Shown here in pieces: positions 15,198 through 25,050 of a DNA stretch of 37,867 nt. Source of the stretch: Bacilli bacterium (GTDB lineage Bacteria > Bacillota_I > Bacilli_A > RF39 > UBA660); NCBI GenBank assembly GCA_900772095.1, contig CAAGQJ010000020.1, forward strand, positions 1-37,867. Direction: 5' to 3'. How positions within the stretch are numbered: the first letter of the stretch is position 1; every line of letters begins with the position of its first letter. The notes beneath the pieces are model-generated. The model saw nothing but the letters and a program-made list of their open reading frames with translations, ran no database searches and was not told where the DNA came from. Both the position numbers and the translations under genes were made by a program.

Positions 15198-18100
15198 GTG
15201 GCATACAAAGTAGTTAATTGTGGTGACCATCGTAAAAGAAGAAATTTTTCCAAGATAAGAAACACATATGAATTAAGTGATTTATTGGAAATACAAAAAA
15301 AATCATATAATTGGTTTATTGAAGAAGGTATAAAGGAAGTACTTGAAGACTTATTCCCCGTAGAAAACTTTGCTGGAACATTATCATTAGAGTTTGGTGA
15401 CTATCATTTTGATGAACCAAGATACTCTATTAAAGAATGTAAAGAAAGATATGCTACATATGCTTCTCCATTAAAAGTTGAAGTAAGATTATTTAACAAT
15501 GAAACAGGAGAAGTAAAAGAACAAGAAATATTTTTAGGAGACATGCCACTTATGACAGAAAGTGGAACTTTTGTCATAAATGGAGCAGAAAGAGTTATCG
15601 TATCTCAATTAGTAAGATCTCCAAGCGTTTATTTCAATAAAGAAATAGATAAAAATGGACGTTTACTAATTACATCTCAAATAATTCCTACACGTGGAAC
15701 TTGGCTTGAATTTGAAGCAGACGCCAGGGATATTTTATATGTAAGAATTGATAGAACTAGAAAAGTAACCTTAACAACAATGTTAAGAGCATTTGGTTTA
15801 TCTAGTGACGAAGATATTATAAATTTATTTGGCAAATCTGATTTTATTGAAAATACAATAGCAAAAGATTCAACAAGAAATACAGATGAAGCCTTAATAG
15901 AAATTTATGAAAAACTAAGACCAGGAGAACCTGCAACACTAGATAGTTCTAAAAACCAAATAATAACTAGATTCTTTGATGAATTTAGATATGATTTAGC
16001 TAAAGTAGGTAGATATAAATTTAATTTAAAACTTAACGTTTTAGACAGATTACTAAACCAAACTTTAGCAGAAGACATAATTGTAGACAAAGAAGTAGTA
16101 GTACCAAAAGGAACACTAGTAACTAAAGATGTTCTAGAAACACTAAAACCAATCTTTGAAAATGGTTATGGAGTAAAAGAAGTAAAAATAAATGAAGAAT
16201 TAGACACATATAATAAAGTTCAAATAGTTAAGGTTTATAAACCAGGTACTAAAGAAAAACTAACTATTATAGGTAATGACAGCACAATAGATTCAAAAAG
16301 ACTTACTATCTCTGATTTCTATGCATCATGTTCATATTATTTAAATCTATTAAATGGAGTAGGCAATTTTGATATAATTGACCACTTAGGAAACAGAAGA
16401 ATACGTCAAGTTGGAGAACTATTACAAAATCAATTCAGAGTAGGTGTAACTCGTATGGAAAGGGTAATTCGCGAAAGAATGACTACTCAAGACATAAACG
16501 AAGTAACACCAAAAACTCTAATTAATATAAGACCTGTAACTGCTATATTCAAAGAATTCTTTGGAAGTAGTCAGCTATCACAATTCATGGATCAAACAAA
16601 TCCAATTGCAGAATTAACACATAAAAGAAGATTATCAGCTTTAGGACCAGGAGGTTTATCAAGAGATCGTGCCGGAATGGAAGTACGTGACGTTAACGAA
16701 TCTCACTATGGTAGAATTTGTCCAATTGAATCTCCAGAAGGCCCAAATATCGGTCTTATCACAGCCTTAGCAAGTTATGCAAAAATAGATGATTATGGTT
16801 TCATTTTAACACCATATCGTAAAGTTGTAGACTCAGTAATAACAGATGAAGTTGTATACTTTACTGCAGATGAAGAAAACGATTTAATTATTTCTCAATC
16901 AACAGTAGGAACAGATGAAAACAATAAAATAATAGATGAACAGGTAGCAGCACGTTACCGTGGTGAAAACATTATGACTACTCCAGATAAAGTAGATTAC
17001 ATAGATGTATCACCTCAACAAGTTGTATCTATTACAACAAGTTGTATTCCATTCCTAGAACACGACGATGCAACACGTGCCCTAATGGGTTCAAACATGC
17101 AACGTCAAGCAGTTCCATTATTAACACCAGAAGCCCCATTCGTAGGAACAGGTGTAGAATATATCGCAGCAAGAGACTCTGGATCAACTGTTGTAGCAAA
17201 AGCTGACGGTGTAGTAGAATATGTAGACGCTAGAAAAATAGTTGTTAAAAACAAAGGTGGACAAGATGTTTACTACTTATCAGATTTCACTGCATCTAAC
17301 CAAGGAACATGTTTCCATCACAGACCAATTGTGAAAGTTGGAGATAAAGTAAAAAGAAACCATGTTATAGCAGATGGTCCATCTACCGATCAAGGAGAAT
17401 TAGCATTAGGTAAAAACGTTGTTGTAGCATTTATGATGTTCAATGGATACAATTATGAAGATGCCGTAATCTTAAATGAAAAATTAGTAAAAGAAGATGC
17501 ATATACAAGTATTCACATTGAAGATTACGAAATGCCTTGTCGTGAAACTAAACTAGGACCAGAAGAAATAACAAGAGATATTCCAAACGTATCTGAAGAA
17601 GCACGTAAAAACTTAGATGCAAATGGAATTATAAGAATAGGAACAGAAGTAAAAGAAGGAGATATTCTAGTAGGAAAAGTAACACCAAAAGGAATGGCTG
17701 AACTTACTTCTGAAGAAAAATTATTACACGCAATATTTGGTGAAAAAACCAGAGAAGTTAGAGATACATCACTACGCGTTCCACATGGTGGAGAAGGAAT
17801 AGTTCATGATGTTAAAATATTCACTAAGAAAGATAGCGATGAATTAGCATCAGGAGTATCAAAACTAATTCGTGTATACATAGTTCAAAAAAGAAAGATA
17901 CAAGTCGGAGACAAAATGGCAGGACGTCATGGTAACAAAGGTGTTATCTCATTAATATTACCAGAAGAAGATATGCCATATTTACCAGATGGTACTCCAG
18001 TAGATATTATGTTAAACCCACTTGGAGTTCCATCACGTATGAACCTTGGACAAGTATTAGAAATGCACTTAGGAATGGCTGCTAAAAAACTAGGAGTACA

Positions 18101-18797
18101 CGTAGCAACTCCAGTATTTGACGGAGCAACCGAAGAAGACATCTTTGAAATGATGAAAGAAGCAGGAATGGCAGACGACGGGAAAACTGTCCTTTATGAC
18201 GGAAGAACAGGTCGCCCATTTGACAATAGAGTTTCAGTTGGAGTAATGTACATGATTAAACTATGCCACATGGTTGAAGACAAAATGCATGCTCGTGCAA
18301 CTGGACCATATTCACTTGTAACCCAACAACCACTTGGAGGAAAAGCTCAATTTGGTGGACAAAGATTTGGAGAAATGGAAGTTTGGGCTCTATATGCCTA
18401 TGGAGCAGCACATACACTACAAGAAATTTTAACAGTAAAATCAGACGATGTAATAGGACGTGTTAAAGTGTATGAAGCACTAGTTAAAGGCAACAAAATA
18501 GACCAAGCCGGAGTACCAGAAAGCTTCAGAGTACTTATAAAAGAATTCCAAGCTCTAGGACTAGACATTCAAATTATAAATGATAAAAACGAAGTACTTG
18601 ACTTAAAACAAATAGAAAAAGAAGAAACCGAAGAAAGTACGAAATTTATGATTGATGACATAGAAATAAATAAAATAAGTGAAGAAATGAATAAAGAAGA
18701 ACAAGAAGATGAAGAAGAACAAAAAGACGAATTTGATGATGAACTAGACGATATAGACTTTGAAAAAGATTTTAATGAAAGTGAGGTAGAATACTAA
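15198..18797 (+). CDS. rpoB: DNA-directed RNA polymerase subunit beta
   Basis: 1199 residues from GTG 15198, which follows GGGGTGA and starts at the family's usual N-terminus (…CGDHRKRRNFSKI); the earlier in-frame ATG at 15150 adds 16 unlike residues. Conserved blocks include the rifampicin region (SSQLSQFMDQTNPIAELTHK then RRLSALGPGGL), GRICPIESPEGPNIGLI, and GNKGVISLILPEEDMPYLPDG. The last 60 residues are a strongly acidic tail (EEQEDEEEQKDEFDDELDD), as in many Gram-positive RpoB proteins. The stop overlaps the rpoC start by one base. Confidence 0.98.
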   Translation: MAYKVVNCGDHRKRRNFSKIRNTYELSDLLEIQKKSYNWFIEEGIKEVLEDLFPVENFAGTLSLEFGDYHFDEPRYSIKECKERYATYASPLKVEVRLFNNETGEVKEQEIFLGDMPLMTESGTFVINGAERVIVSQLVRSPSVYFNKEIDKNGRLLITSQIIPTRGTWLEFEADARDILYVRIDRTRKVTLTTMLRAFGLSSDEDIINLFGKSDFIENTIAKDSTRNTDEALIEIYEKLRPGEPATLDSSKNQIITRFFDEFRYDLAKVGRYKFNLKLNVLDRLLNQTLAEDIIVDKEVVVPKGTLVTKDVLETLKPIFENGYGVKEVKINEELDTYNKVQIVKVYKPGTKEKLTIIGNDSTIDSKRLTISDFYASCSYYLNLLNGVGNFDIIDHLGNRRIRQVGELLQNQFRVGVTRMERVIRERMTTQDINEVTPKTLINIRPVTAIFKEFFGSSQLSQFMDQTNPIAELTHKRRLSALGPGGLSRDRAGMEVRDVNESHYGRICPIESPEGPNIGLITALASYAKIDDYGFILTPYRKVVDSVITDEVVYFTADEENDLIISQSTVGTDENNKIIDEQVAARYRGENIMTTPDKVDYIDVSPQQVVSITTSCIPFLEHDDATRALMGSNMQRQAVPLLTPEAPFVGTGVEYIAARDSGSTVVAKADGVVEYVDARKIVVKNKGGQDVYYLSDFTASNQGTCFHHRPIVKVGDKVKRNHVIADGPSTDQGELALGKNVVVAFMMFNGYNYEDAVILNEKLVKEDAYTSIHIEDYEMPCRETKLGPEEITRDIPNVSEEARKNLDANGIIRIGTEVKEGDILVGKVTPKGMAELTSEEKLLHAIFGEKTREVRDTSLRVPHGGEGIVHDVKIFTKKDSDELASGVSKLIRVYIVQKRKIQVGDKMAGRHGNKGVISLILPEEDMPYLPDGTPVDIMLNPLGVPSRMNLGQVLEMHLGMAAKKLGVHVATPVFDGATEEDIFEMMKEAGMADDGKTVLYDGRTGRPFDNRVSVGVMYMIKLCHMVEDKMHARATGPYSLVTQQPLGGKAQFGGQRFGEMEVWALYAYGAAHTLQEILTVKSDDVIGRVKVYEALVKGNKIDQAGVPESFRVLIKEFQALGLDIQIINDKNEVLDLKQIEKEETEESTKFMIDDIEINKISEEMNKEEQEDEEEQKDEFDDELDDIDFEKDFNESEVEY

Positions 18798-21700
18798 TGA
18801 TAGATGTAAATAAAATTGAAGCCTTAAAAATTGGTATTGCCTCTTCTGATAAAATTCGTGAATGGTCATATGGTGAGGTAAAAAAACCAGAAACTATCAA
18901 CTACAGAACATTAAAACCAGAAAGAGATGGATTATTTTGCGAAAAAATATTTGGACCAACTAAAGATTTTGAATGTAGCTGTGGCAAATATAAAAGAGTA
19001 AAATATAAAAATATAGTTTGTGATAGATGTGGAGTAGAAGTAACAAGATCAAAAGTAAGACGTGAAAGAATGGGACACATTGAACTTGCTACTCCCGTAT
19101 CTCACATTTGGTATTTCAAGGGTGTTCCATCAAGAATGGGAACAGTTCTTGACATGAGTCAAAGAGATCTAGAAGAAGTATTATACTTTGTTTCATATGT
19201 TGTAATAGATAAAGGTATTACACCACTTGAAAACAAACAAACCCTATCCGAAAGAGAATATCGTTCATATTATGAAAAATATGGAGATGGTTTCAAAGTA
19301 GGAATGGGAGCAGAAGCAATAAGAGAATTGCTTAGAAAAGTTGATTTAGAAAAAGAAACAACTGATATAAGAAAAAAATTAGAAACAGCACAAGGTCAAA
19401 AAAGAACTAATTTATTAAAAAGATTAGACATCCTAGATGCTTTCTACAAATCAGGAAACAAACCAGAATGGATGATTATGGATGCTATACCAGTTATACC
19501 ACCAGAACTACGTCCAATGATACAATTAGATGGTGGAAGATTTGCAACATCTGATTTAAATGATTTATATAGAAGAGTAATTAACAGAAACAATCGTTTG
19601 AAAAAGTTAATAGATTTAAGCGCTCCATCAATAATTATTCAAAATGAAAAACGTATGCTACAAGAAGCAGTTGACGCTTTATTTGACAACGGAAGACGTG
19701 GTAAAAGTGTAACAGGTGCAGGAAATCGTGCTCTAAAATCACTTTCTAGTATGTTAAAAGGTAAACAAGGTCGTTTTAGACAAAACTTATTAGGTAAACG
19801 TGTAGATTATTCAGGACGTTCAGTTATCGTTGTAGGACCAAGTTTAAAAATGTATCAATGTGGACTTCCAAAAGGAATGGCACTAGAACTATTTAAACCA
19901 CATGTAATTCATGGTTTAGTAGAAAAAGATATTGCCCATAATATCAAGGCAGCTAAAAAATTAATAGAAAATCAAGACGAAAGAGTATGGGATGTTGTTG
20001 AAGAAGTAATCAAAGAACATCCAGTAATGTTAAACCGCGCTCCAACATTACATAGATTAGGTATTCAAGCATTTGAACCAAAATTAATTGGTGGTAAAGC
20101 AATCCGTCTTCACCCACTAGTATGTCCAGCATTCAACGCTGACTTCGATGGCGACCAAATGGCTGTACACGTACCTCTTTCAGAAGAAGCTCAAGCAGAA
20201 GCAAGACTACTTATGTTAGGTGCAAACAACATCTTACACCCAAAAAGTGGTGAACCAGTTGTTACCCCTGCTCAAGACATGGTATTAGGTAACTATTATC
20301 TAACTATGGAATTAGAAGACAAAGACGAAGGTAGAATATTCAAAGATACCGATGAAGCAATCATGGAATATGAAAGAGGAGACTTAAAACTTCATACAAG
20401 AATAGCATTAAGAACAAGTTCATTTAAACATAAAATATTTACAGAAGAACAAAAAGATAAATATTTAGTTACAACAGTAGGAAAGATATTATTTAATGAA
20501 ATACTTCCTGATACATTCCCATACATCAATGAACCAACAAAAGAAAACATAACTAAATTTACACCAAATAAATATTTCTTAGAAAAAGGAACAGACATCA
20601 AAAAGGCTATAAGTGAAATGCCACTTGTAAAACCTTTCCCAGTAAAAACATTAAAAGACATAATTGCTCAAATATTTAAATTATATAAAACTACTGAAAC
20701 ATCTATTATGCTTGACAGATTAAAAGATTTAGGATTTAAATACTCAACTGTATCAGGTACAACAGTATCAGTTGCAGATGTAGTAACAAGTAAAAATAAA
20801 CCTGAAATAATAAAAGAAAGTAGAAAAACAGTAGACCGTATTAACAAACAATATTCAAGAGGTTTAATAACAGAAGAAGAAAGATTTGAAAGCGTTATAA
20901 AAGTTTGGGAAAAAGCAAAAGCAGAAGTTCAAGCTGAATTAAAAGCAGCTTCTGAAGAACACTTAACAAACCCATTATTCATTATGATGAATTCTGGTGC
21001 CCGTGGTAAAATTTCACAATTCGTTCAATTATCTGGTATGAGAGGACTTATGACTAAACCAGGTGGACGTGTTATTGAAATTCCAGTTATATCTTCATTT
21101 AAAGAAGGACTTTCAGTATCTGAATTCTTCCTATCAACCCACAGTGCTCGTAAAGGTAGTGCAGATACTGCCCTAAATACAGCATCATCTGGATACTTAA
21201 CAAGAAGACTTGTCGATGTATCACAAGATGTAATAGTTAAAGAAAATGATTGTGGCACAGATTTTGGTGTAGCAGTAAGTAAATTTATCAATGAAAAAGA
21301 TGGAACAGTAATTGAAGACTTATATGACCGTATAGTAGGTAGATATACTTCTAAAAAAGTTATTGACCCAGAAACAAAAGAAACAATTATTGATAAAGAT
21401 GAAATGATTACTGAAAAAATAGCAGAAAAAATCGTAAAATCCGGAATAGAAAAAGTTGAAATAAGAAGCGTATTAACATGTAACACAGTAAATGGTGTTT
21501 GTCAAAAATGTTACGGACGTAACTTAGCAACAGGCAATTTAGTAGAAATTGGTGAAGCAATTGGTATTATGGCTGCTCAATCAATCGGAGAACCAGGTAC
21601 ACAATTAACCATGAGAACATTCCATACCGGAGGAGTTGCAGGTGGCGAAGATATTACTCAAGGTCTACCACGTGTTGAAGAATTATTTGAAGCACGTAAC

Positions 21701-22426
21701 CCTAAAGGACAAGCAACAATCGCAACAATCGAAGGAACTATTAAAAGTATTAGCGAAGACCATGGAAAATATAGAATTGTTATTAAAAATAAATTAGAAG
21801 AAGTAGAACATATAACAAATTATGGCGCAAAACTAAGAGTAGAAAAAGGAAATACTGTTCTAGCAGGAGACAAATTAACCGAAGGAAATATCAGTCCAAA
21901 AGAATTACTTGCAGTAACAGACCCAATAACTGCTGAAGAATATATCTTAAAAGAAATTCAAAAAGCTTATCGTGCTCAAGGTGTTGATATTTCAGACAAA
22001 CATATCGAAGTAGTAGTAAGAAGAATGATTTCTAAAATAAGAATATCTGATGGTGGAGATACTGAACTATTATTAGGAAGTTTAGTAAGTATAAGAGAAT
22101 TTACTGACATCAATAAAGAAGCAATTCTAAAAGGCAAAAAACCTGCAAAAGGAAAACCAATTCTACTTGGTATAACAAAAGCCGCTCTAGAAACTGAATC
22201 ATTCCTATCAGCAGCATCTTTCCAAGAAACAACAAGAGTATTAACAGATGCTTCAATTAAAGGAAAAGTTGATACATTACAAGGACTAAAAGAAAATGTA
22301 ATAATTGGTAAACTTATTCCAGCAGGAACAGGAGCAAAACAATATAGAGATGTATCATACGAATTAGAAAAACAATTCTTAACAGATGAACCACTTGAAG
22401 TAATGGAAGATAATTTTATGGAATAG
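18797..22426 (+). CDS. rpoC: DNA-directed RNA polymerase subunit beta-prime
   Basis: 1209 residues. The N-terminal zinc site is seen as CSCGKYKRVKYKNIVCDRCG, the catalytic Mg site as NADFDGDQM, and the second zinc site near CNTVNGVCQKCYG. The bridge helix and trigger loop region (SGARGKISQFVQLSGMRGLM and GEPGTQLTMRTFHTGG) are intact. It overlaps rpoB by one base. Its TAG stop lies inside the stem of the terminator that follows. Confidence 0.98.
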   Translation: MIDVNKIEALKIGIASSDKIREWSYGEVKKPETINYRTLKPERDGLFCEKIFGPTKDFECSCGKYKRVKYKNIVCDRCGVEVTRSKVRRERMGHIELATPVSHIWYFKGVPSRMGTVLDMSQRDLEEVLYFVSYVVIDKGITPLENKQTLSEREYRSYYEKYGDGFKVGMGAEAIRELLRKVDLEKETTDIRKKLETAQGQKRTNLLKRLDILDAFYKSGNKPEWMIMDAIPVIPPELRPMIQLDGGRFATSDLNDLYRRVINRNNRLKKLIDLSAPSIIIQNEKRMLQEAVDALFDNGRRGKSVTGAGNRALKSLSSMLKGKQGRFRQNLLGKRVDYSGRSVIVVGPSLKMYQCGLPKGMALELFKPHVIHGLVEKDIAHNIKAAKKLIENQDERVWDVVEEVIKEHPVMLNRAPTLHRLGIQAFEPKLIGGKAIRLHPLVCPAFNADFDGDQMAVHVPLSEEAQAEARLLMLGANNILHPKSGEPVVTPAQDMVLGNYYLTMELEDKDEGRIFKDTDEAIMEYERGDLKLHTRIALRTSSFKHKIFTEEQKDKYLVTTVGKILFNEILPDTFPYINEPTKENITKFTPNKYFLEKGTDIKKAISEMPLVKPFPVKTLKDIIAQIFKLYKTTETSIMLDRLKDLGFKYSTVSGTTVSVADVVTSKNKPEIIKESRKTVDRINKQYSRGLITEEERFESVIKVWEKAKAEVQAELKAASEEHLTNPLFIMMNSGARGKISQFVQLSGMRGLMTKPGGRVIEIPVISSFKEGLSVSEFFLSTHSARKGSADTALNTASSGYLTRRLVDVSQDVIVKENDCGTDFGVAVSKFINEKDGTVIEDLYDRIVGRYTSKKVIDPETKETIIDKDEMITEKIAEKIVKSGIEKVEIRSVLTCNTVNGVCQKCYGRNLATGNLVEIGEAIGIMAAQSIGEPGTQLTMRTFHTGGVAGGEDITQGLPRVEELFEARNPKGQATIATIEGTIKSISEDHGKYRIVIKNKLEEVEHITNYGAKLRVEKGNTVLAGDKLTEGNISPKELLAVTDPITAEEYILKEIQKAYRAQGVDISDKHIEVVVRRMISKIRISDGGDTELLLGSLVSIREFTDINKEAILKGKKPAKGKPILLGITKAALETESFLSAASFQETTRVLTDASIKGKVDTLQGLKENVIIGKLIPAGTGAKQYRDVSYELEKQFLTDEPLEVMEDNFME

Positions 22427-22446
22427 CATTTGCTATTCTTTTTTTT
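22421..22446 (+). terminator. rpoBC terminator overlapping the rpoC stop
   Basis: GAATAGCA (22421-22428) pairs with TGCTATTC (22431-22438), followed by eight or more T. The rpoC TAG (22424-22426) is part of the stem. Confidence 0.85.
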
Positions 22447-22542
22447 ACATAAAAAGTCCCTAAATAAAGACTATAAAATATATTAATAAAAATAATCTAT
22501 AATAATTTCTTTTTAATTTTATATAAAATTATTCCAATCAAT

Positions 22543-22571
22543 TTGCAAAAAAATTAAAAATGTGGTATAAT
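22543..22571 (+). promoter_or_regulatory. Promoter of the 22596 gene
   Basis: TTGCAA (22543-22548), 17 bases, TATAAT (22566-22571). Confidence 0.65.
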
Positions 22572-22595
22572 AAGCAAACAAAAGAGAGGGATAAT

Positions 22596-23063
22596 ATGGA
22601 ATACTTAGATTTTATAGAAAAAATAAGAGGTAAAAGAGAAAAAGATACATTTGAAAGAGCAGAAAATGTCTTACCAGAAGTAGAAAATTACGTAATAGGA
22701 TACTTCTATAGAAGTTTCAAACAAGGCAAATTAACATATCAAGAATTAGAACAAGAACTAAACGAATTAATGTTTACATTAGAACCAATCCTAGAAAAAC
22801 CATCTATTTATAAAAAAGAAGAATTAAAGTCATACACAGAAAGAAAAAATACCAAAAGTTTTATAAATAAAGACATAAGAGGTTTATTACTATCTAATAG
22901 AAAATATAAAAACATAATATTTTACTACGATAAACCAATAATTAAAATAATGGCAGATTATGGAGATGACGAATCTATCAAATCATTACAAGAAATAACA
23001 AAAATCGAAAGACAAAGCACCCCTTATTATAGAAAAATAGGAAGTGCCAAAAAATACATATAG
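22596..23063 (+). CDS. Uncharacterised small protein (155 residues)
   Basis: The start is taken at ATG 22596 after GAGAGGG; the in-frame ATG at 22560 lies upstream of the -10 box and cannot be on the mRNA. The protein is hydrophilic and mostly helical by composition, with no membrane segment, signal peptide or motif I recognise (it begins MEYLDFIEKIRGKREKD and ends with a basic YYRKIGSAKKYI). It is monocistronic, with its own promoter and terminator, between rpoC and yvcK. A real gene by codon use and signals; function unknown. Confidence 0.8.
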   Translation: MEYLDFIEKIRGKREKDTFERAENVLPEVENYVIGYFYRSFKQGKLTYQELEQELNELMFTLEPILEKPSIYKKEELKSYTERKNTKSFINKDIRGLLLSNRKYKNIIFYYDKPIIKIMADYGDDESIKSLQEITKIERQSTPYYRKIGSAKKYI

Positions 23064-23089
23064 ACTATAGAAAACTCTATAGTTTTTTA
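23064..23089 (+). terminator. Terminator after the 22596 gene
   Basis: ACTATAGA (23064-23071) pairs with TCTATAGT (23076-23083), then a T6 run. It begins immediately after the stop codon. Confidence 0.85.
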
Positions 23090-23110
23090 ATATTCAAAAC
23101 AAAAAATAAA

Positions 23111-23139
23111 TTTATTTTATAATATATTTGTTATATAAT
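23111..23139 (+). promoter_or_regulatory. yvcK-whiA promoter (weak -35)
   Basis: TTTATT (23111-23116), 17 bases, TATAAT (23134-23139). Confidence 0.4.
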
Positions 23140-23158
23140 TAAATAGAGGTGTTTATCT

Positions 23159-24106
23159 ATGAATAAAAAAATAGTCGTTTTTGGAGGAGGTACAGGGATA
23201 TCCTATCTATTAAAAGGATTAAATCTATTCCCAGTAGACATAACGGCAGTAATATCAGTTTCAGATAACGGTTCATCAACAGGAAAACTAAGAGAAGAAT
23301 TTCTAATGCCCGCAATGGGGGATATAAGAAAAGTAATAACCAGTTTATCAGATGTAGATACAAAAATAAAAGGCCTCTTAGAATATCGCTTTAATACATA
23401 CAGTGATTTAAACGGCCATCCAATTGGAAACTTAATAATGGTTGCAATGTATAATATGACAGGAAACTTAAAAGAAAGCATCGAAGTATTAAGAAAATTC
23501 CTCAATATCAAACATAAAGTCTTACCATTAAGTGAAGACTATCTAACACTAATGGGCGAAACCTACAATGGCAAAATAATAGAAGGCGAAGAAGAAATTA
23601 CCAAAGAACAAACCAAGTATAAAAGACTATTTTATAAAGAAGAACCCAAAATAGAAAAAGAAGTTTTAAAATCAATTTTAGAAGCAGATTTAATAATTTT
23701 CAGTATGGGAAGTCTATATACAAGCATATTACCCCATCTAATATCCGAAGAAATAAAAAACACTTTAGAACAAACAAAATGTCCCATTCTATACACTTGT
23801 AATGCAGTAACCCAACCAGGAGAAACAGATAACTTTACAGTAAGTGACCATTTAAAAATATTAAATAAATACCTAAACAAAAGAAAAATAGATGTTGTTA
23901 TCGCACCAAATACTATAATTCCAGAAAAAATAGTAAAAAAATATGAAACAAAAGAACAAAAAGACTTAGTAAAAATAGACAAAAAAGAAATAGAAAAACT
24001 AAACTGTGAACTAATAGAAAGTGATAATCTAACAATAGAAAATAGCACAATAAGACACGATAGTTTAAAACTAGCAAACGCAGTATTTAATTATATAATG
24101 AGGTGA
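23159..24106 (+). CDS. yvcK: YvcK/CofD-like gluconeogenesis and morphogenesis factor
   Basis: 315 residues. The N-terminal FGGGTGISYLLKGL nucleotide-sugar-binding loop and VSVSDNGSSTGKLREEF identify the YvcK (GlmR) group. In Bacillus the protein binds UDP-GlcNAc and supports growth on gluconeogenic carbon by controlling cell-wall precursor flow. AGAGGTG precedes the start. Its TGA is embedded in the ribosome site of whiA, so the two are coupled. In many Bacillota rapZ comes just before; here it is absent. Confidence 0.95.
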   Translation: MNKKIVVFGGGTGISYLLKGLNLFPVDITAVISVSDNGSSTGKLREEFLMPAMGDIRKVITSLSDVDTKIKGLLEYRFNTYSDLNGHPIGNLIMVAMYNMTGNLKESIEVLRKFLNIKHKVLPLSEDYLTLMGETYNGKIIEGEEEITKEQTKYKRLFYKEEPKIEKEVLKSILEADLIIFSMGSLYTSILPHLISEEIKNTLEQTKCPILYTCNAVTQPGETDNFTVSDHLKILNKYLNKRKIDVVIAPNTIIPEKIVKKYETKEQKDLVKIDKKEIEKLNCELIESDNLTIENSTIRHDSLKLANAVFNYIMR

Positions 24107-24110
24107 TTTT

Positions 24111-25037
24111 ATGTCCTTTACAACAGAAGTAAAAAACGAAATATGTACTTTAAACCTAACAAAATTAGAAGATATAGCACTACTTTCAGGATTTCTAAGA
24201 AGTACCGATATTGAACTAAAAGAAGATATTAACATAATTGTTGAAAACCCTAAAATAGTAAGAAAACTATATATAACATTTAAACAAATATATGATATTA
24301 ATATTTTAATAACACTAAGTAAAGGTAATAACTTTAATAAAAAAAATTACTACAAACTAACAATAAAAGACAAAATAGATTATATACTAAAAGACCTAAT
24401 GGTTTATGACAATGAGTACTTAACTAAACCACTTCCATACTTTCTAGAAGATGAAGACTTAAAAAGAGCATACTTAAGAGGAAGCTTCCTATCATCTGGA
24501 AGTGTTAATGACCCCAAAAAATCACGCTATCACCTAGAATTCCTAGTAAACAAAAAAGAAGAAGCAGAATTTATAATAGAATTACTAAACTACTTTAATA
24601 TAAATGCAAAACTATTAAGAAGAGATAAAGGCTATATGACTTATGTCAAAGAAGCAGAAAAAATTGGAGACTTTTTAAGAATAATAAGCGCTAACAATGC
24701 TGTTTTATACTATGAAGACATAAGAATTTATAGGGACCACAAAAACATGACAAACCGTTTAAACAATATGGAACAAGCAAATATAGATAAAATGATTGCG
24801 TCATCAAATAATCAATTAAATGATATTCAAATTATAAAAGAAAAAATAGGATTAGATTTAGTAGATGAAAAACTAAAAGAAGTAATAATCTATCGCGAAA
24901 AATATAAAGAAGTTTCCTTACAAGAATTAACAAACATAATAAACTACGAAACAAATAATAATTTAACAAAATCAGGACTAAATCACAGAATAAGAAGAAT
25001 TCATGAACTAGCAGAAAAATTACGTCAAAAAAAATAG
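24111..25037 (+). CDS. whiA: DNA-binding protein WhiA
   Basis: 308 residues. It starts SFTTEVKNEI as usual, has the degenerate LAGLIDADG-like N-terminal domains (YLRGSFLSSGSVNDPKK) and a C-terminal helix-turn-helix (KEVSLQELTNI then LTKSGLNHRIRRIHELAEKL). WhiA influences cell division and chromosome segregation in Bacillota and sporulation in Actinobacteria. Adjacent to yvcK as expected; its TAG lies in the hairpin shared with the opposing gene. Confidence 0.96.
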   Translation: MSFTTEVKNEICTLNLTKLEDIALLSGFLRSTDIELKEDINIIVENPKIVRKLYITFKQIYDINILITLSKGNNFNKKNYYKLTIKDKIDYILKDLMVYDNEYLTKPLPYFLEDEDLKRAYLRGSFLSSGSVNDPKKSRYHLEFLVNKKEEAEFIIELLNYFNINAKLLRRDKGYMTYVKEAEKIGDFLRIISANNAVLYYEDIRIYRDHKNMTNRLNNMEQANIDKMIASSNNQLNDIQIIKEKIGLDLVDEKLKEVIIYREKYKEVSLQELTNIINYETNNNLTKSGLNHRIRRIHELAEKLRQKK

Positions 25038-25050
25038 AACAAGAGTTCTA
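25027..25050 (-). terminator. Terminator of the lipid-kinase gene, overlapping the whiA end
   Basis: TAGAAC (25035-25040) / GTTCTA (25045-25050). Read on the minus strand it is followed by T8 (A-run 25027-25034, within whiA). Both stop codons, whiA TAG 25035-25037 and the kinase TAG 25048-25050, are in the stem. Confidence 0.8.
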
